DNA of 64,000 nt from Marisimplicoccus sp965655775 (GTDB taxonomy: Bacteria; Bacteroidota; Bacteroidia; Flavobacteriales; Flavobacteriaceae). The notes under the pieces were generated by a model. That model ran no database searches and was not told the DNA's origin. It was given only the letters and a program-made list of their open reading frames with translations. The position numbers were made by a program, and so were the translations under genes. Of this stretch, positions 8,386 through 17,166 are shown in pieces (position 1 is the first letter of the stretch; every line of letters starts with the position of its first letter). Location of the stretch: contig CBFHHV010000001.1 in NCBI GenBank assembly GCA_965655775.1, positions 62,001 to 126,000 on the forward strand. The letters run 5' to 3'.

Positions 8386-9456
8386 ATGAACTACAGAATA
8401 ACTGGGACAGGAAGCTGTATACCAGATATCACAAAAACAAACTCAGATTTTCTTAAAAATAAATTCCTTGATTTAGATGGGAATAATATTCAAAGTTCAA
8501 ATGCTGAAATCATAGAGAAATTTAAATCAATCACTGGTATTGTTGAACGAAGATATGCCCCCGATGAAATAAATTCATCTGATTTAGCTGCTGTAGCTGC
8601 TAGTTTTGCAATTAAGGATTCTAAGTTAGATAAGGAGACACTTGATTACATAATTGTTGCTCATAATACAGGAGATATATCATGCAAAAGTGGGCAAGTA
8701 GACACATTACCATCAATTGCCTCAAAAGTTAAGGCAAAGCTCAAAATTAAAAATCCTAATTGTGTAGCATATGATATTATTTGTGGCTGTCCAGGATGGG
8801 TTGAAGGAGTTATTCAGGCTAAATCATTTATTAAATCAGGTATGGCAAAAAAATGTTTAGTTATAGGTTGTGATACTCTTTCAAGAATACTAGATGAAAA
8901 TGACAGAGACTCAATGATATATGCAGATGGAGCAGGTGCAATAATTTTAGAAAGTGATAGTTCTTATGATGGTGGAATATTATCTCATAAGTCTGCTACA
9001 TTTACTTATGATGGTGAAAATGATTTTATCTTTTATGGGACTTCATATGATACTAAAACAAGAGCAAAAAGTGATCAGAAGTTTATTAAGATGCAAGGAA
9101 GAAAAGTATATGAATTTGCTCTTACAAATGTTCCAGTGGCAATGAAATCTTGTTTTGATGATACTAATTGTAAAATTGAAAACCTAAAGAAGATATTTAT
9201 CCATCAGGCAAATAAAAAAATGGATGAGGCTATCATCAAACGATTCTTCAGACTATATAAAACATCTGCGCCCAAAGATATTCTTCCAATGAATATTGAG
9301 GACTTTGGAAATAGTTCAGTTGCAACTATTCCTACTCTTTTTGATCTAGTTAAAAAAACTAATTATCAAGGACATAAGGTCTCCAAAGGTGATATTATTA
9401 TGTTTGCTAGTGTCGGTGCTGGAATGAATATTAATGCAATAACATATAAAGTTTAG
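8386..9456 (+). CDS. 3-oxoacyl-ACP synthase III-like (KAS III, FabH family) enzyme
   Basis: Thiolase-fold condensing enzyme of 356 residues. The catalytic triad is complete: Cys135 in DIICGCPGW, His273 in FIHQANKK, Asn309 in DFGNSS. The glycine-rich C-terminus FASVGAGMNINAI closes the fold. KAS III enzymes condense acyl-CoA with malonyl-ACP to start fatty acid synthesis, but this lineage is somewhat longer than housekeeping FabH and has a divergent active-site context. It may be a second paralogue making a special acyl starter. It follows gcvP by 18 bases and precedes mlaE by 7, suggesting a membrane-lipid theme; that link is inference. Confidence 0.8.
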   Translation: MNYRITGTGSCIPDITKTNSDFLKNKFLDLDGNNIQSSNAEIIEKFKSITGIVERRYAPDEINSSDLAAVAASFAIKDSKLDKETLDYIIVAHNTGDISCKSGQVDTLPSIASKVKAKLKIKNPNCVAYDIICGCPGWVEGVIQAKSFIKSGMAKKCLVIGCDTLSRILDENDRDSMIYADGAGAIILESDSSYDGGILSHKSATFTYDGENDFIFYGTSYDTKTRAKSDQKFIKMQGRKVYEFALTNVPVAMKSCFDDTNCKIENLKKIFIHQANKKMDEAIIKRFFRLYKTSAPKDILPMNIEDFGNSSVATIPTLFDLVKKTNYQGHKVSKGDIIMFASVGAGMNINAITYKV

Positions 9457-9463
9457 AAACCAG

Positions 9464-10201
9464 ATGAGAATTTTTTTTCATATTGGTAGATACTTCTTAA
9501 TGATTAAGTATACTTTCTCAAAATTTACCAAGTGGAGTGTACTTAAAAAATTGATTTTTCAAGAAATTGAGGATTTAATATTAGGATCAATTGGTATTGT
9601 TGCTTTTATGTCCTTTCTAATTGGTGGGGTTGTAGCGATTCAAACAGCTTTAGCTATTGAGAATCCGTTACTTCCTGGTAATCTTATAGGATTTGCAACA
9701 AGGCAATCTGTCATTTTGGAGTTCGCACCAACCCTTATTTCCATAATAATGGCTGGTAAAGTTGGCTCATTTATTACATCGAGTATTGGAACAATGAGAG
9801 TAACTGAACAGATTGATGCTTTGGAGGTTATGGGTATTAACTCATTTAATTATCTAATTTTTCCTAAAATTATATCATTATTACTATATCCCTTTTTAAT
9901 TACTTTAGCAATGTTTTTAGGTATACTCGGTGGATATATTGCAAGTGTCTATGCTGGTTTCTCAACAAGCTTTGATTTCATTCAAGGGATCCAACTTGAC
10001 TTTAAAGTATTTCATATTATCTATACTTACATCAAAACAATTTTATTTGCATTTGTTCTAGCAACTATTCCCTCATATCATGGATTTTTCATGAAGGGTG
10101 GCGCACTTGAAGTAGGTAAAGCCAGTAATATTTCATTTGTTTGGACAAGTAGTGTTATTATCATTATTAACTTTATTGTAACTCAACTTCTTTTGGCATA
10201 A
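9464..10201 (+). CDS. mlaE: MlaE-type ABC transporter permease (phospholipid/lipid transport)
   Basis: 245-residue inner-membrane permease with about five to six hydrophobic segments and the family motif ITSSIGTMRVTEQIDALEVMGINSFNYL (shown here only in part: GTMRVTEQIDALEVMG), which contacts the ATPase. In the Mla/Mce systems it works with an MlaF ATPase and an MCE-domain periplasmic protein to move phospholipids between membranes. The stop overlaps the mlaF ATG by one base (TAATG). No MCE-domain gene (MlaD) is nearby, so the third component must be elsewhere. Confidence 0.92.
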   Translation: MRIFFHIGRYFLMIKYTFSKFTKWSVLKKLIFQEIEDLILGSIGIVAFMSFLIGGVVAIQTALAIENPLLPGNLIGFATRQSVILEFAPTLISIIMAGKVGSFITSSIGTMRVTEQIDALEVMGINSFNYLIFPKIISLLLYPFLITLAMFLGILGGYIASVYAGFSTSFDFIQGIQLDFKVFHIIYTYIKTILFAFVLATIPSYHGFFMKGGALEVGKASNISFVWTSSVIIIINFIVTQLLLA

Positions 10202-10965
10202 TGATAGAGATAAATAAAATATCGAAATCTTTTGATAGTCATAAAATTATTGAAGATATATCAGCAACTTTTGAAAAAGGAAAAACTAATCTAATCATTG
10301 GTCAAAGTGGATCAGGTAAAACTGTTCTAATGAAATGTCTTCTTGGTCTTCATGAAGTTGATAACGGGGATATTATGTACGATGGAAAAAAGTTTAATAA
10401 AGATGAGATTACCGAGGTTTCAGATTTAAGAAAACAGATGGGGATGGTTTTTCAGGGTAGTGCACTATTTGATTCTATGTCTGTTCTAGATAATATTATA
10501 TTTCCTTTAAGGATGTTTTCAAATATGTCTCAATCAAAAATGATTGAAAGGGCTAGAGAAGTAATTCATCGCGTAGATCTAAAAGATGTTGATAATAAGT
10601 TTCCCTCAGAGATATCAGGTGGTATGAAGAAAAGAGTTGCAATTGCTAGAGCTATTGTACTTAATCCAAAGTATCTTTTTTGTGATGAACCAAATTCAGG
10701 TTTAGATCCTAAAACTGCAATTATAATTGATAAGCTGATTCAAGAGATTACCGTTGAGTATGATATTACTACTATTATTAATACTCATGATATGAATTCA
10801 GTAATGGAAATTGGGGATAAAATTATCTTCTTAGTTGAAGGAAAAAAAATATGGGAAGGTAATAATGAAGAAATATTAAATACGGATGATAAATTGATAA
10901 ACGATTTTGTTTATTCTTCAGAATTATTTAAAAAAGTTAAACTTTCTCAGAAAAATAAATCTTAA
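10201..10965 (+). CDS. mlaF: MlaF-type ABC transporter ATP-binding protein
   Basis: 254-residue cytosolic ATPase pairing with MlaE. Walker A GQSGSGKT at residues 34-41, Q-loop MVFQGSALF, signature SGGMKKRVAIARAI, Walker B YLFCDEPNSGLDP, and H-switch NTHDMNS. Methionine in the signature (SGGM, not SGGQ) is typical of the Mla/Ttg2A subfamily. Translation is coupled to mlaE by TAATG. The stop shares the tetramer TTAA with the stop of the convergent SDR gene at 10962-10965. Confidence 0.94.
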   Translation: MIEINKISKSFDSHKIIEDISATFEKGKTNLIIGQSGSGKTVLMKCLLGLHEVDNGDIMYDGKKFNKDEITEVSDLRKQMGMVFQGSALFDSMSVLDNIIFPLRMFSNMSQSKMIERAREVIHRVDLKDVDNKFPSEISGGMKKRVAIARAIVLNPKYLFCDEPNSGLDPKTAIIIDKLIQEITVEYDITTIINTHDMNSVMEIGDKIIFLVEGKKIWEGNNEEILNTDDKLINDFVYSSELFKKVKLSQKNKS

Positions 10966-11633
10966 GGATTAGAATTTGATACAGAAATTAATTTACCATT
11001 AAATAATTTATTACCATTAATGGCAAAATCAAGTATATACTTAGCCATTTCTTCTGGCTTTGTATCTGCATTATAATCTGGAAATGCCTCTTTTAACATT
11101 TTTGTTTGAACAGCACCTAAAGCTAAAACATTAAATGATGGTCCATTTTGATATTCTTCAGCTAACACTTCAGTTAAAGCTATTACAGCTGCTTTGCTGC
11201 TAGAGTATGCTGATAAGCCAGGAAACTTCTTAGATCCATTAACTCCTCCAATACTACTTATGTTAATAACATGTCCATCTGAATTAATTATTGGGATCAG
11301 GGATCTAGTAATTTCTGCAAGCCCAAACACATTTACATCAAATGTTTTTTTAAAAGAATCATACGTTGTATCACCAAATAACTCACTAACAAGATACCCA
11401 GCATTATTAATCAAAATATCGATTTTAATTTTTCTACTTTTCAAGTTTGCAATAAACTCATCAACAGAATCTTTATTTGTAATGTCTATTGCGAATGATT
11501 CAATACCACCTATATCTTTCAGTGGTTCAATATTTCTTGAAACCGATATTACAGCAAAATTCATTTTTGCAGCTTGAATGCATATTTGATGTCCAATGCC
11601 AGAGCTTGTTCCAGTTACTAAAATAGTCTTCAT
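10962..11633 (-). CDS. Short-chain dehydrogenase/reductase (classical SDR)
   Basis: 223-residue classical SDR with cofactor motif TGTSSGIG at 7-14, NNAG at 76-79, catalytic Ser in NISSIGG (126-127), and YSSSK with Tyr143 and Lys147. An Arg after the second beta strand (VSRN) hints at NADP(H) preference. The substrate cannot be deduced. Its ATG overlaps the pdhC stop (TAATG), so it is translated from the pdhA-pdhC message. The coupling suggests dependence on pdh expression, not necessarily a shared pathway. Confidence 0.88.
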   Translation of the reverse strand: MKTILVTGTSSGIGHQICIQAAKMNFAVISVSRNIEPLKDIGGIESFAIDITNKDSVDEFIANLKSRKIKIDILINNAGYLVSELFGDTTYDSFKKTFDVNVFGLAEITRSLIPIINSDGHVINISSIGGVNGSKKFPGLSAYSSSKAAVIALTEVLAEEYQNGPSFNVLALGAVQTKMLKEAFPDYNADTKPEEMAKYILDFAINGNKLFNGKLISVSNSNP

Positions 11634-12922
11634 TAGATTAAAATTGAGACTGGGTTTTCAATGAACTCTTTAAGAGTTTTTAAGAATAGTGAACCTGTAG
11701 CACCATCAACAGTTCTATGATCACATGCTAAAGTTAATTTCATTGTGTTTCCAATTGATATATCACCGTTTTTTACAATAGGTTTCTCAATGATTGCTCC
11801 TATAGAAAGTATAGCAGAATTAGGTTGATTTATTATAGAAGTAAAACTTTCAATTCCAAACATACCTAGATTTGAAATAGTAAAAGTGCTTCCCTCAATC
11901 TCAGCAGGAGTTAATTTTTTATTTTTTGCACGCACAGCAAAATCTTTGATCTCTATATTAATTTCTGGCAAGTCTTTAGAATTTGCATATTTAACAACTG
12001 GGACGATAAGACCATCATCAACTGCAACAGCTACTCCCAAATGAACATGATCATAAAAAACAATTTTATCATCGTACCATCTAGAATTTACCTTTGGATG
12101 TCTTGCTAATGAAAGTGATACAGCTTTAGCAATAATATCATTAAATGAAATTTTTATGTTTTGAGTATTAATAAATTGATTTCTGAAAGAGATCATGTTA
12201 TCCATCTCACACTCTATATTTAGATAGTAATGAGGCGCAGAAAACTTAGAGTCTGATAATCTCTTTGCAATAGCTTTTCTCATCGTAGAGTTTTGAGACT
12301 CATTAAATGATTCTGTAACACTTGGTCTTGGGTGAATAAATTGAGAATAATCTGAAGACTTATATGAATCAATATCTCTCTTTATAATTCTACCATTATC
12401 TCCTGAACCTTTAATTGATTTAATATCAATTCCTTTTTCATTTGCCAACTTTCTAGCAAGTGGAGATATTAAAATCCTATCAGTTGATTCATTAGATAAT
12501 TCAACTGATTTAACCTCCTCCTTTACCTCTGGTTTCGGCTCTTCCTTTACCTCTGGTTTCGGCTCTTCCTTTACCTCTGGTTTCGGCTCTTCCTTTACCT
12601 CTGGTTTTGGCTCTTCCTTTACCTCTGGTTTTGGCTCTTCGTTGGCTGTATTAGTACCTTTAATGATTGATGAAATATCTTCACCCTTTGATCCAATAAC
12701 AGCTATTATACTATCAACAGGTGCAGTTGAGCCTTCATCAATTCCAATATGAAGTAGAACACCATCATGAAAAGACTCAAACTCCATAGTAGCCTTATCT
12801 GTTTCAATTTCAGCTAAAATTTCACCCTCTTTTACTGAATCCCCTACTTTTTTGAACCACTTAGCAAGAGTTCCCTCTTCCATGGTATCGCTCAATCTTG
12901 GCATGTTTATAACTTCAGCCAT
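11633..12922 (-). CDS. pdhC: Dihydrolipoamide acetyltransferase, E2 of the pyruvate dehydrogenase complex
   Basis: 429 residues with one N-terminal lipoyl domain (lipoylated Lys43 in ETDKATME). A Pro/Lys/Glu-rich linker at about 95-138 follows, with five exact PKPEVKEE repeats. Next comes a peripheral subunit-binding domain at about 150-186 (ISPLARKLANEKGI, GRIIKRDI). The acyltransferase domain has the catalytic HRTVDGA near the C-terminus. It transfers the acetyl group from E1 to CoA. It lies two bases downstream of pdhA and overlaps the SDR start. E1-beta and E3 are not in the window, so pdhB is encoded elsewhere. The repeat linker is a candidate site of length variation. Confidence 0.96.
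   Translation of the reverse strand: MAEVINMPRLSDTMEEGTLAKWFKKVGDSVKEGEILAEIETDKATMEFESFHDGVLLHIGIDEGSTAPVDSIIAVIGSKGEDISSIIKGTNTANEEPKPEVKEEPKPEVKEEPKPEVKEEPKPEVKEEPKPEVKEEVKSVELSNESTDRILISPLARKLANEKGIDIKSIKGSGDNGRIIKRDIDSYKSSDYSQFIHPRPSVTESFNESQNSTMRKAIAKRLSDSKFSAPHYYLNIECEMDNMISFRNQFINTQNIKISFNDIIAKAVSLSLARHPKVNSRWYDDKIVFYDHVHLGVAVAVDDGLIVPVVKYANSKDLPEINIEIKDFAVRAKNKKLTPAEIEGSTFTISNLGMFGIESFTSIINQPNSAILSIGAIIEKPIVKNGDISIGNTMKLTLACDHRTVDGATGSLFLKTLKEFIENPVSILI
12521..12640 (-). repeat. Five tandem 24-bp repeats encoding the PdhC linker
   Basis: Five contiguous 24-base units (starting at 12521, 12545, 12569, 12593 and 12617), each encoding PKPEVKEE in the E2 linker. Three units carry a C and two a T at the same single position, the only visible difference between them. 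Such near identity in a coding repeat points to recent slippage or unequal recombination. The unit is in frame, so copy-number change lengthens or shortens the flexible arm without breaking the protein. Confidence 0.95.
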
Positions 12923-12923
12923 A

Positions 12924-13925
12924 TTAATCTATTTTATGTTTAATAAAAGGATAATCTTTTTGCTCATATACAACATCGTACATAATAGACTTATCAGGGA
13001 AAGGTGAGGATTCTGAGAATTCTTCACATTTTGTAATAATATTCTTTACTTTTTTATCTATTTTTTCAATATCAGATTTTGTTCCATACTTCTTTGAAAG
13101 AATAATTTTTTCAACTTGAGTAATAGGGTCGATTTTTCTATACTCTTCAACTTCCTCTTTAGTTCTATATTGTTGAGCATCAGACATTGAATGTCCTCTA
13201 TATCTATAAGTCTTAACGTCTAGTAAAGAAGGTCCTTTACCTGACCTTGCATGTTTAACACACTCATCTATAGCTTCTGCTACTTTTACAGGATCCATAC
13301 CATCAACAGGCATTGAAGGCATTTCATATGGCTCACCCAGTTTCCATAAATCTTCTTGGCTCGTAGTTCTTGCCACAGATGTTCCCATTGCATATCCGTT
13401 ATTTTCAACAATGTATATAATAGGAAGTTTCCATAAAGCAGCGAGATTGATAGATTCATGAAATGCACCTTGACGAATTGCACCATCACCAAGATAACAT
13501 AATGTAACACTATCTCTTTTAAAATACTTATCTCCAAAAGCAATTCCTGTACCTAAAGGTATTTGTCCACCAACAATTCCATGTCCACCAAAGAAATTAT
13601 ATTTTTTTGAAAAAATATGCATAGAACCACCCAATCCACCAGAAGTACCCGTTGCTTTTCCGAATAGCTCAGCCATAACAAACTTTGGATCTTCTCCAAG
13701 CCCAATTGCATGGACATGACTCCTGTATGAGCTTATCATACGATCTTTCTTTGGATCTATTGAGTGAAGACATCCAGCTAGAACAGCTTCTTGACCATTA
13801 TAAAGATGGAGGAACCCTCGAATCTTTTGCTGAATATATTTTGCAGCAAGTTTATCTTCAAACTTTCTCCACAAAAGCATATTTTCATACCAATCCAAAT
13901 AAGTCTTTCCTGTTATTTTTTTCAT
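12924..13925 (-). CDS. pdhA: Pyruvate dehydrogenase E1 component, alpha subunit
   Basis: 333-residue thiamine diphosphate-dependent E1-alpha. The ThDP motif begins with GDGAIRQGAF and ends with VENNGYAMGT, the usual GDG-N(about 26)-NN. MISSYRSHVHAIGLG, GLGGSMHIF and YRYRGHSMSDAQ are typical of E1-alpha. With E1-beta (not in this window) it decarboxylates pyruvate and reductively acetylates the lipoyl group of PdhC. First gene of the pdhA-pdhC-SDR operon; promoter element at 13961-13968. ATG start at 13925. Confidence 0.96.
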   Translation of the reverse strand: MKKITGKTYLDWYENMLLWRKFEDKLAAKYIQQKIRGFLHLYNGQEAVLAGCLHSIDPKKDRMISSYRSHVHAIGLGEDPKFVMAELFGKATGTSGGLGGSMHIFSKKYNFFGGHGIVGGQIPLGTGIAFGDKYFKRDSVTLCYLGDGAIRQGAFHESINLAALWKLPIIYIVENNGYAMGTSVARTTSQEDLWKLGEPYEMPSMPVDGMDPVKVAEAIDECVKHARSGKGPSLLDVKTYRYRGHSMSDAQQYRTKEEVEEYRKIDPITQVEKIILSKKYGTKSDIEKIDKKVKNIITKCEEFSESSPFPDKSIMYDVVYEQKDYPFIKHKID

Positions 13926-13960
13926 ATAAATGAGTTGAAGTCTGTTAGTCTAAGACAAAG

Positions 13961-13968
13961 CAAAAATA
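13961..13968 (-). promoter_or_regulatory. -7 promoter element for pdhA operon (TATTTTTG)
   Basis: Perfect TAnnTTTG in the 76-bp divergent gap between pdhA and murF, leaving about 35 bases of leader before the pdhA ATG. An ATTG at spacing 20 could be the -33 element. No comparably good element is seen for murF on the other strand. Confidence 0.5.
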
Positions 13969-14001
13969 CTCATTTCTTTAGTATATTGCAATAAAATTAG
14001 A

Positions 14002-15282
14002 TTGGACACTAAAAAATTATATTCATTATTTACCTCATCAAGCGGAGTTTCAATTGATACAAGAAATCTTATCAGTGATCAAATTTTTTTTTCATTAAAA
14101 GGTGAAAATTTTAATGGGAATCATTTTGCTTTAGAAGCATTAGATAAAGGTGCTTGTTATAGTATAATTGATGATAAAAGTATTTTAGATAAAAATCCAA
14201 ATCTTATATATGTCGAAGACTCACTCAAAGCTCTTCAGAAATTAAGTAGTTATCATAGGTCTCAATATGATACAAAAATAATTGGAGTTACTGGAAGTAA
14301 CGGAAAAACAACCACTAAGAATCTAATTTATTCAATACTTTCTCAAAAGTATAATGTAATAAAAACAAAGGGTAATTTAAATAATCATATCGGGGTTCCT
14401 ATTTCTCTCTTTGATATAAATGAAGATGTTGATGTTGCAATTATTGAGATGGGAGCAAATCATATAGGAGAGATAGAAAGTCTTTGTGAAATTGCAATGC
14501 CAGATATTGGATTAATTACAAACTACGGCAAAGCCCATCTAGAAGGTTTTGGTGGATTTGAAGGAGTAATTAAAGGAAAAACTGAAATGTTTGACTACTT
14601 AACTCAAAATTATGGTCATATAATTTTGAATAATGATGATGAACTACAGGTTGAAAATTGTAAAGGAGATTTGGCAGTGACCTTTGGTGAAAATCAAGAT
14701 TCAGAATATAAATTTAACTATATTAAAAGGGATAATCAATTAATTCTAAAAAGAGAAGATTATGAATTTAGATCAAGTATTTATGGAGACTATAATTTCT
14801 CTAATATAGCATCAAGCATATCAATAGGTAAATTTCTTGATTTGACAAATGATGAAATTCAAAAAGGTCTTGATATATTTAAAAATGATTCTAATAGATC
14901 TGAAATAATTCAATTTGGTTCTAATAAAATCTATCTAGATGCATATAATGCTAACCCAACTAGTATAAAAGCCGCCATATCTAATTTTGATAAAGAAGTA
15001 ATATCAAATAAAGTATTAGTTCTTGGTGATATGTTTGAACTAGGAGAACACTCTGAAAAAGAGCATCAAGATGTTGTTGACTTAATTGATAATAAAAATT
15101 ATAAAAAAGTTTATCTCGTTGGTAATATTTTTTTCAATTGTGAGAGTAAAGAAGCACATATTGAAAAGTTCAAATCTTTAAATGAAATGTCTAAAGCAAT
15201 AAATTTAAATAATCTTCATTCAATGAATATCTTGATTAAAGGGTCAAGAGGAATTGGATTAGAAAAGTTACTTAATTACTAG
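14002..15282 (+). CDS. murF: UDP-N-acetylmuramoyl-tripeptide--D-alanyl-D-alanine ligase
   Basis: Last cytoplasmic step of peptidoglycan precursor synthesis, adding D-Ala-D-Ala to UDP-MurNAc-tripeptide. 426 residues with the Mur-ligase P-loop GSNGKTTTKN (GKTT at 101-104), NNHIGVP and IEMGANHIGEI in the central domain, and LDAYNANPTSIKAA at the start of the C-terminal domain. The start is TTG at 14002: no in-frame ATG lies between it and the upstream region, and the resulting DTKKLYSLF matches the usual first residues of the family. Its 3' end overlaps the convergent acs gene by 11 bases. Confidence 0.95.
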   Translation: MDTKKLYSLFTSSSGVSIDTRNLISDQIFFSLKGENFNGNHFALEALDKGACYSIIDDKSILDKNPNLIYVEDSLKALQKLSSYHRSQYDTKIIGVTGSNGKTTTKNLIYSILSQKYNVIKTKGNLNNHIGVPISLFDINEDVDVAIIEMGANHIGEIESLCEIAMPDIGLITNYGKAHLEGFGGFEGVIKGKTEMFDYLTQNYGHIILNNDDELQVENCKGDLAVTFGENQDSEYKFNYIKRDNQLILKREDYEFRSSIYGDYNFSNIASSISIGKFLDLTNDEIQKGLDIFKNDSNRSEIIQFGSNKIYLDAYNANPTSIKAAISNFDKEVISNKVLVLGDMFELGEHSEKEHQDVVDLIDNKNYKKVYLVGNIFFNCESKEAHIEKFKSLNEMSKAINLNNLHSMNILIKGSRGIGLEKLLNY

Positions 15283-17164
15283 AACCTTTAATAATTTCAT
15301 CAACAACATCTGGGTTAAGTAAGGTTGAAGTATCACCTAAATTATCAAAATCATTACTTGCGACTTTCCTTAGTATCCTTCTCATTATTTTACCCGATCT
15401 TGTCTTTGGTAAACCACTTACAATTTGAATTTTATCTGGTTTCGCAATAGGCCCAATAACTCTTCTTACAACATCTGTAATTTCTTTTTTAATTAAATCA
15501 TCTGATGATTTAGAATTAACTATAACATATGCATATATTCCTTCACCCTTAATCTCATGAGGATAACCAACAACAGCAGATTCAATTACCTCCTCATGTT
15601 CGTTTATTGCATTTTCAACCTCTGCAGTTCCCATTCTATGCCCCGAGACATTTATTACATCGTCAACTCTTCCAAGGATTCTTAAGTACCCATCGTGATC
15701 TCTTTTTACTCCATCTCCAGTAAAATACATACCCTTATAATTTGAGAAGTAAGTATTTATACATCTCTGGTGATCTCCATAAGTAGTTCTTAATATTGAT
15801 GGCCATGGAAATTTAATACATAGATTACCTTGAACATTATTACCAATTAATTCGTTCCCATCTGAATCAACAATTACAGGTTGAATTCCAGGTAGAGGAA
15901 GAGATGCATGAGCTGCTTTATTTGGAGTAATTCCAGCAAGTGCAGAAATCATTATACCACCTGTTTCAGTCTGCCACCATGTATCAACTAAAGGACAATT
16001 TCCTTTTCCAATATTATCATGATACCAATGCCAAGCTTCCTCATTAATTGGTTCTCCTACAGATCCTATTACCTTTAAAGAATCTAAAGAATTATTTTTT
16101 AAAGGTTCTAGTCCATGAGCTTGAAGTGCTCTAATTGCAGTAGGAGCAGTATAGAATTGATTGACTTTATATTTATCAACAACATCCCAGAACCTACTGA
16201 CATTAGGAAATGTTGGAACACCTTCAAACATTACTGAAGTAGCACCGCAAAGTAGAGGTCCATATACTATATATGAGTGACCAGTTATCCAACCAACATC
16301 TGCAGTACACCAATAAATATCATTTTCATCATATTGAAATACATTCAGGAATGTATATGCAGAATATACCATATATCCAGCAGAGGAATGAACAACGCCT
16401 TTAGGTTTTCCTGTTGATCCAGAAGTATATAATATAAACAACATGTCCTCTGAATCTAAAATCTCAGGAGCACATTGTGAGGAAATACCATTAATACAAT
16501 CATGCCACCAATAGTCTCTCCCCTCTGTCATATTAACTTTTTGTTTTGTTCTTTCTAATACAATGACACTCTCAATTGTTGAGCACTTTTCAAGTGCCTC
16601 ATCAACAACAGGTTTAACGGGAATGGTTTTATTACCCCTAAAATTACCATCAGAAGTTAGCATCATTTTTGCTTGACAGTCATTTATTCTATCAGCAAGA
16701 GAGGTAGATGAAAAACCTGCAAAAACTACAGAGTGAACAGCACCAACTCTAGCACATGCTAACATTGCAATTGCTGCTTCAGGTACCATTGGCATGTATA
16801 TAATTACTCTATCTCCTTTTTTAATTCCTTTATCTCTTAGAGCATTTGAAAACTTACAAGTTTCTTCATAAAGCTCGTTGTATGTTAAATGAATTGAAGA
16901 CTCTGTAGGATCATTTGGTTCCCATATAATTGCTGTTTTATCACCACGATCTTTTAAATTCCTTTCAAAAATGTTTTCAGTTATATTAAGCTTTGCATTT
17001 TTAAACCACTTAATATCTACACTCTCAAAATTCCAATCTAATAGCTTGTCCCACTTTTTTTTCCATATAAAATTGTCCGCTACCTCTGACCAAAATTTTT
17101 CAGGATCTTTTTCACTTTGTTCATATTTCTTAAAATAATCGGAAAGACTAGTAATTCTTTGCAT
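15272..17164 (-). CDS. acs: Acetyl-CoA synthetase (AMP-forming)
   Basis: 630 residues; activates acetate to acetyl-CoA through acetyl-AMP. The P-loop-like A3 motif YTSGSTGKPKGVVHS, the A5 region DTWWQTETGG, the hinge RVDDVINVSGHR and the C-terminal PKTRSGKIMRRILRK are all present. Family knowledge places the acetylation-regulated catalytic Lys in that last motif. It is the last gene of the DUF4212-symporter-acs cassette, 2 bases after the symporter stop, so acetate uptake and activation are co-expressed. It converges with murF. Confidence 0.97.
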   Translation of the reverse strand: MQRITSLSDYFKKYEQSEKDPEKFWSEVADNFIWKKKWDKLLDWNFESVDIKWFKNAKLNITENIFERNLKDRGDKTAIIWEPNDPTESSIHLTYNELYEETCKFSNALRDKGIKKGDRVIIYMPMVPEAAIAMLACARVGAVHSVVFAGFSSTSLADRINDCQAKMMLTSDGNFRGNKTIPVKPVVDEALEKCSTIESVIVLERTKQKVNMTEGRDYWWHDCINGISSQCAPEILDSEDMLFILYTSGSTGKPKGVVHSSAGYMVYSAYTFLNVFQYDENDIYWCTADVGWITGHSYIVYGPLLCGATSVMFEGVPTFPNVSRFWDVVDKYKVNQFYTAPTAIRALQAHGLEPLKNNSLDSLKVIGSVGEPINEEAWHWYHDNIGKGNCPLVDTWWQTETGGIMISALAGITPNKAAHASLPLPGIQPVIVDSDGNELIGNNVQGNLCIKFPWPSILRTTYGDHQRCINTYFSNYKGMYFTGDGVKRDHDGYLRILGRVDDVINVSGHRMGTAEVENAINEHEEVIESAVVGYPHEIKGEGIYAYVIVNSKSSDDLIKKEITDVVRRVIGPIAKPDKIQIVSGLPKTRSGKIMRRILRKVASNDFDNLGDTSTLLNPDVVDEIIKGSSN

Positions 17165-17166
17165 GT

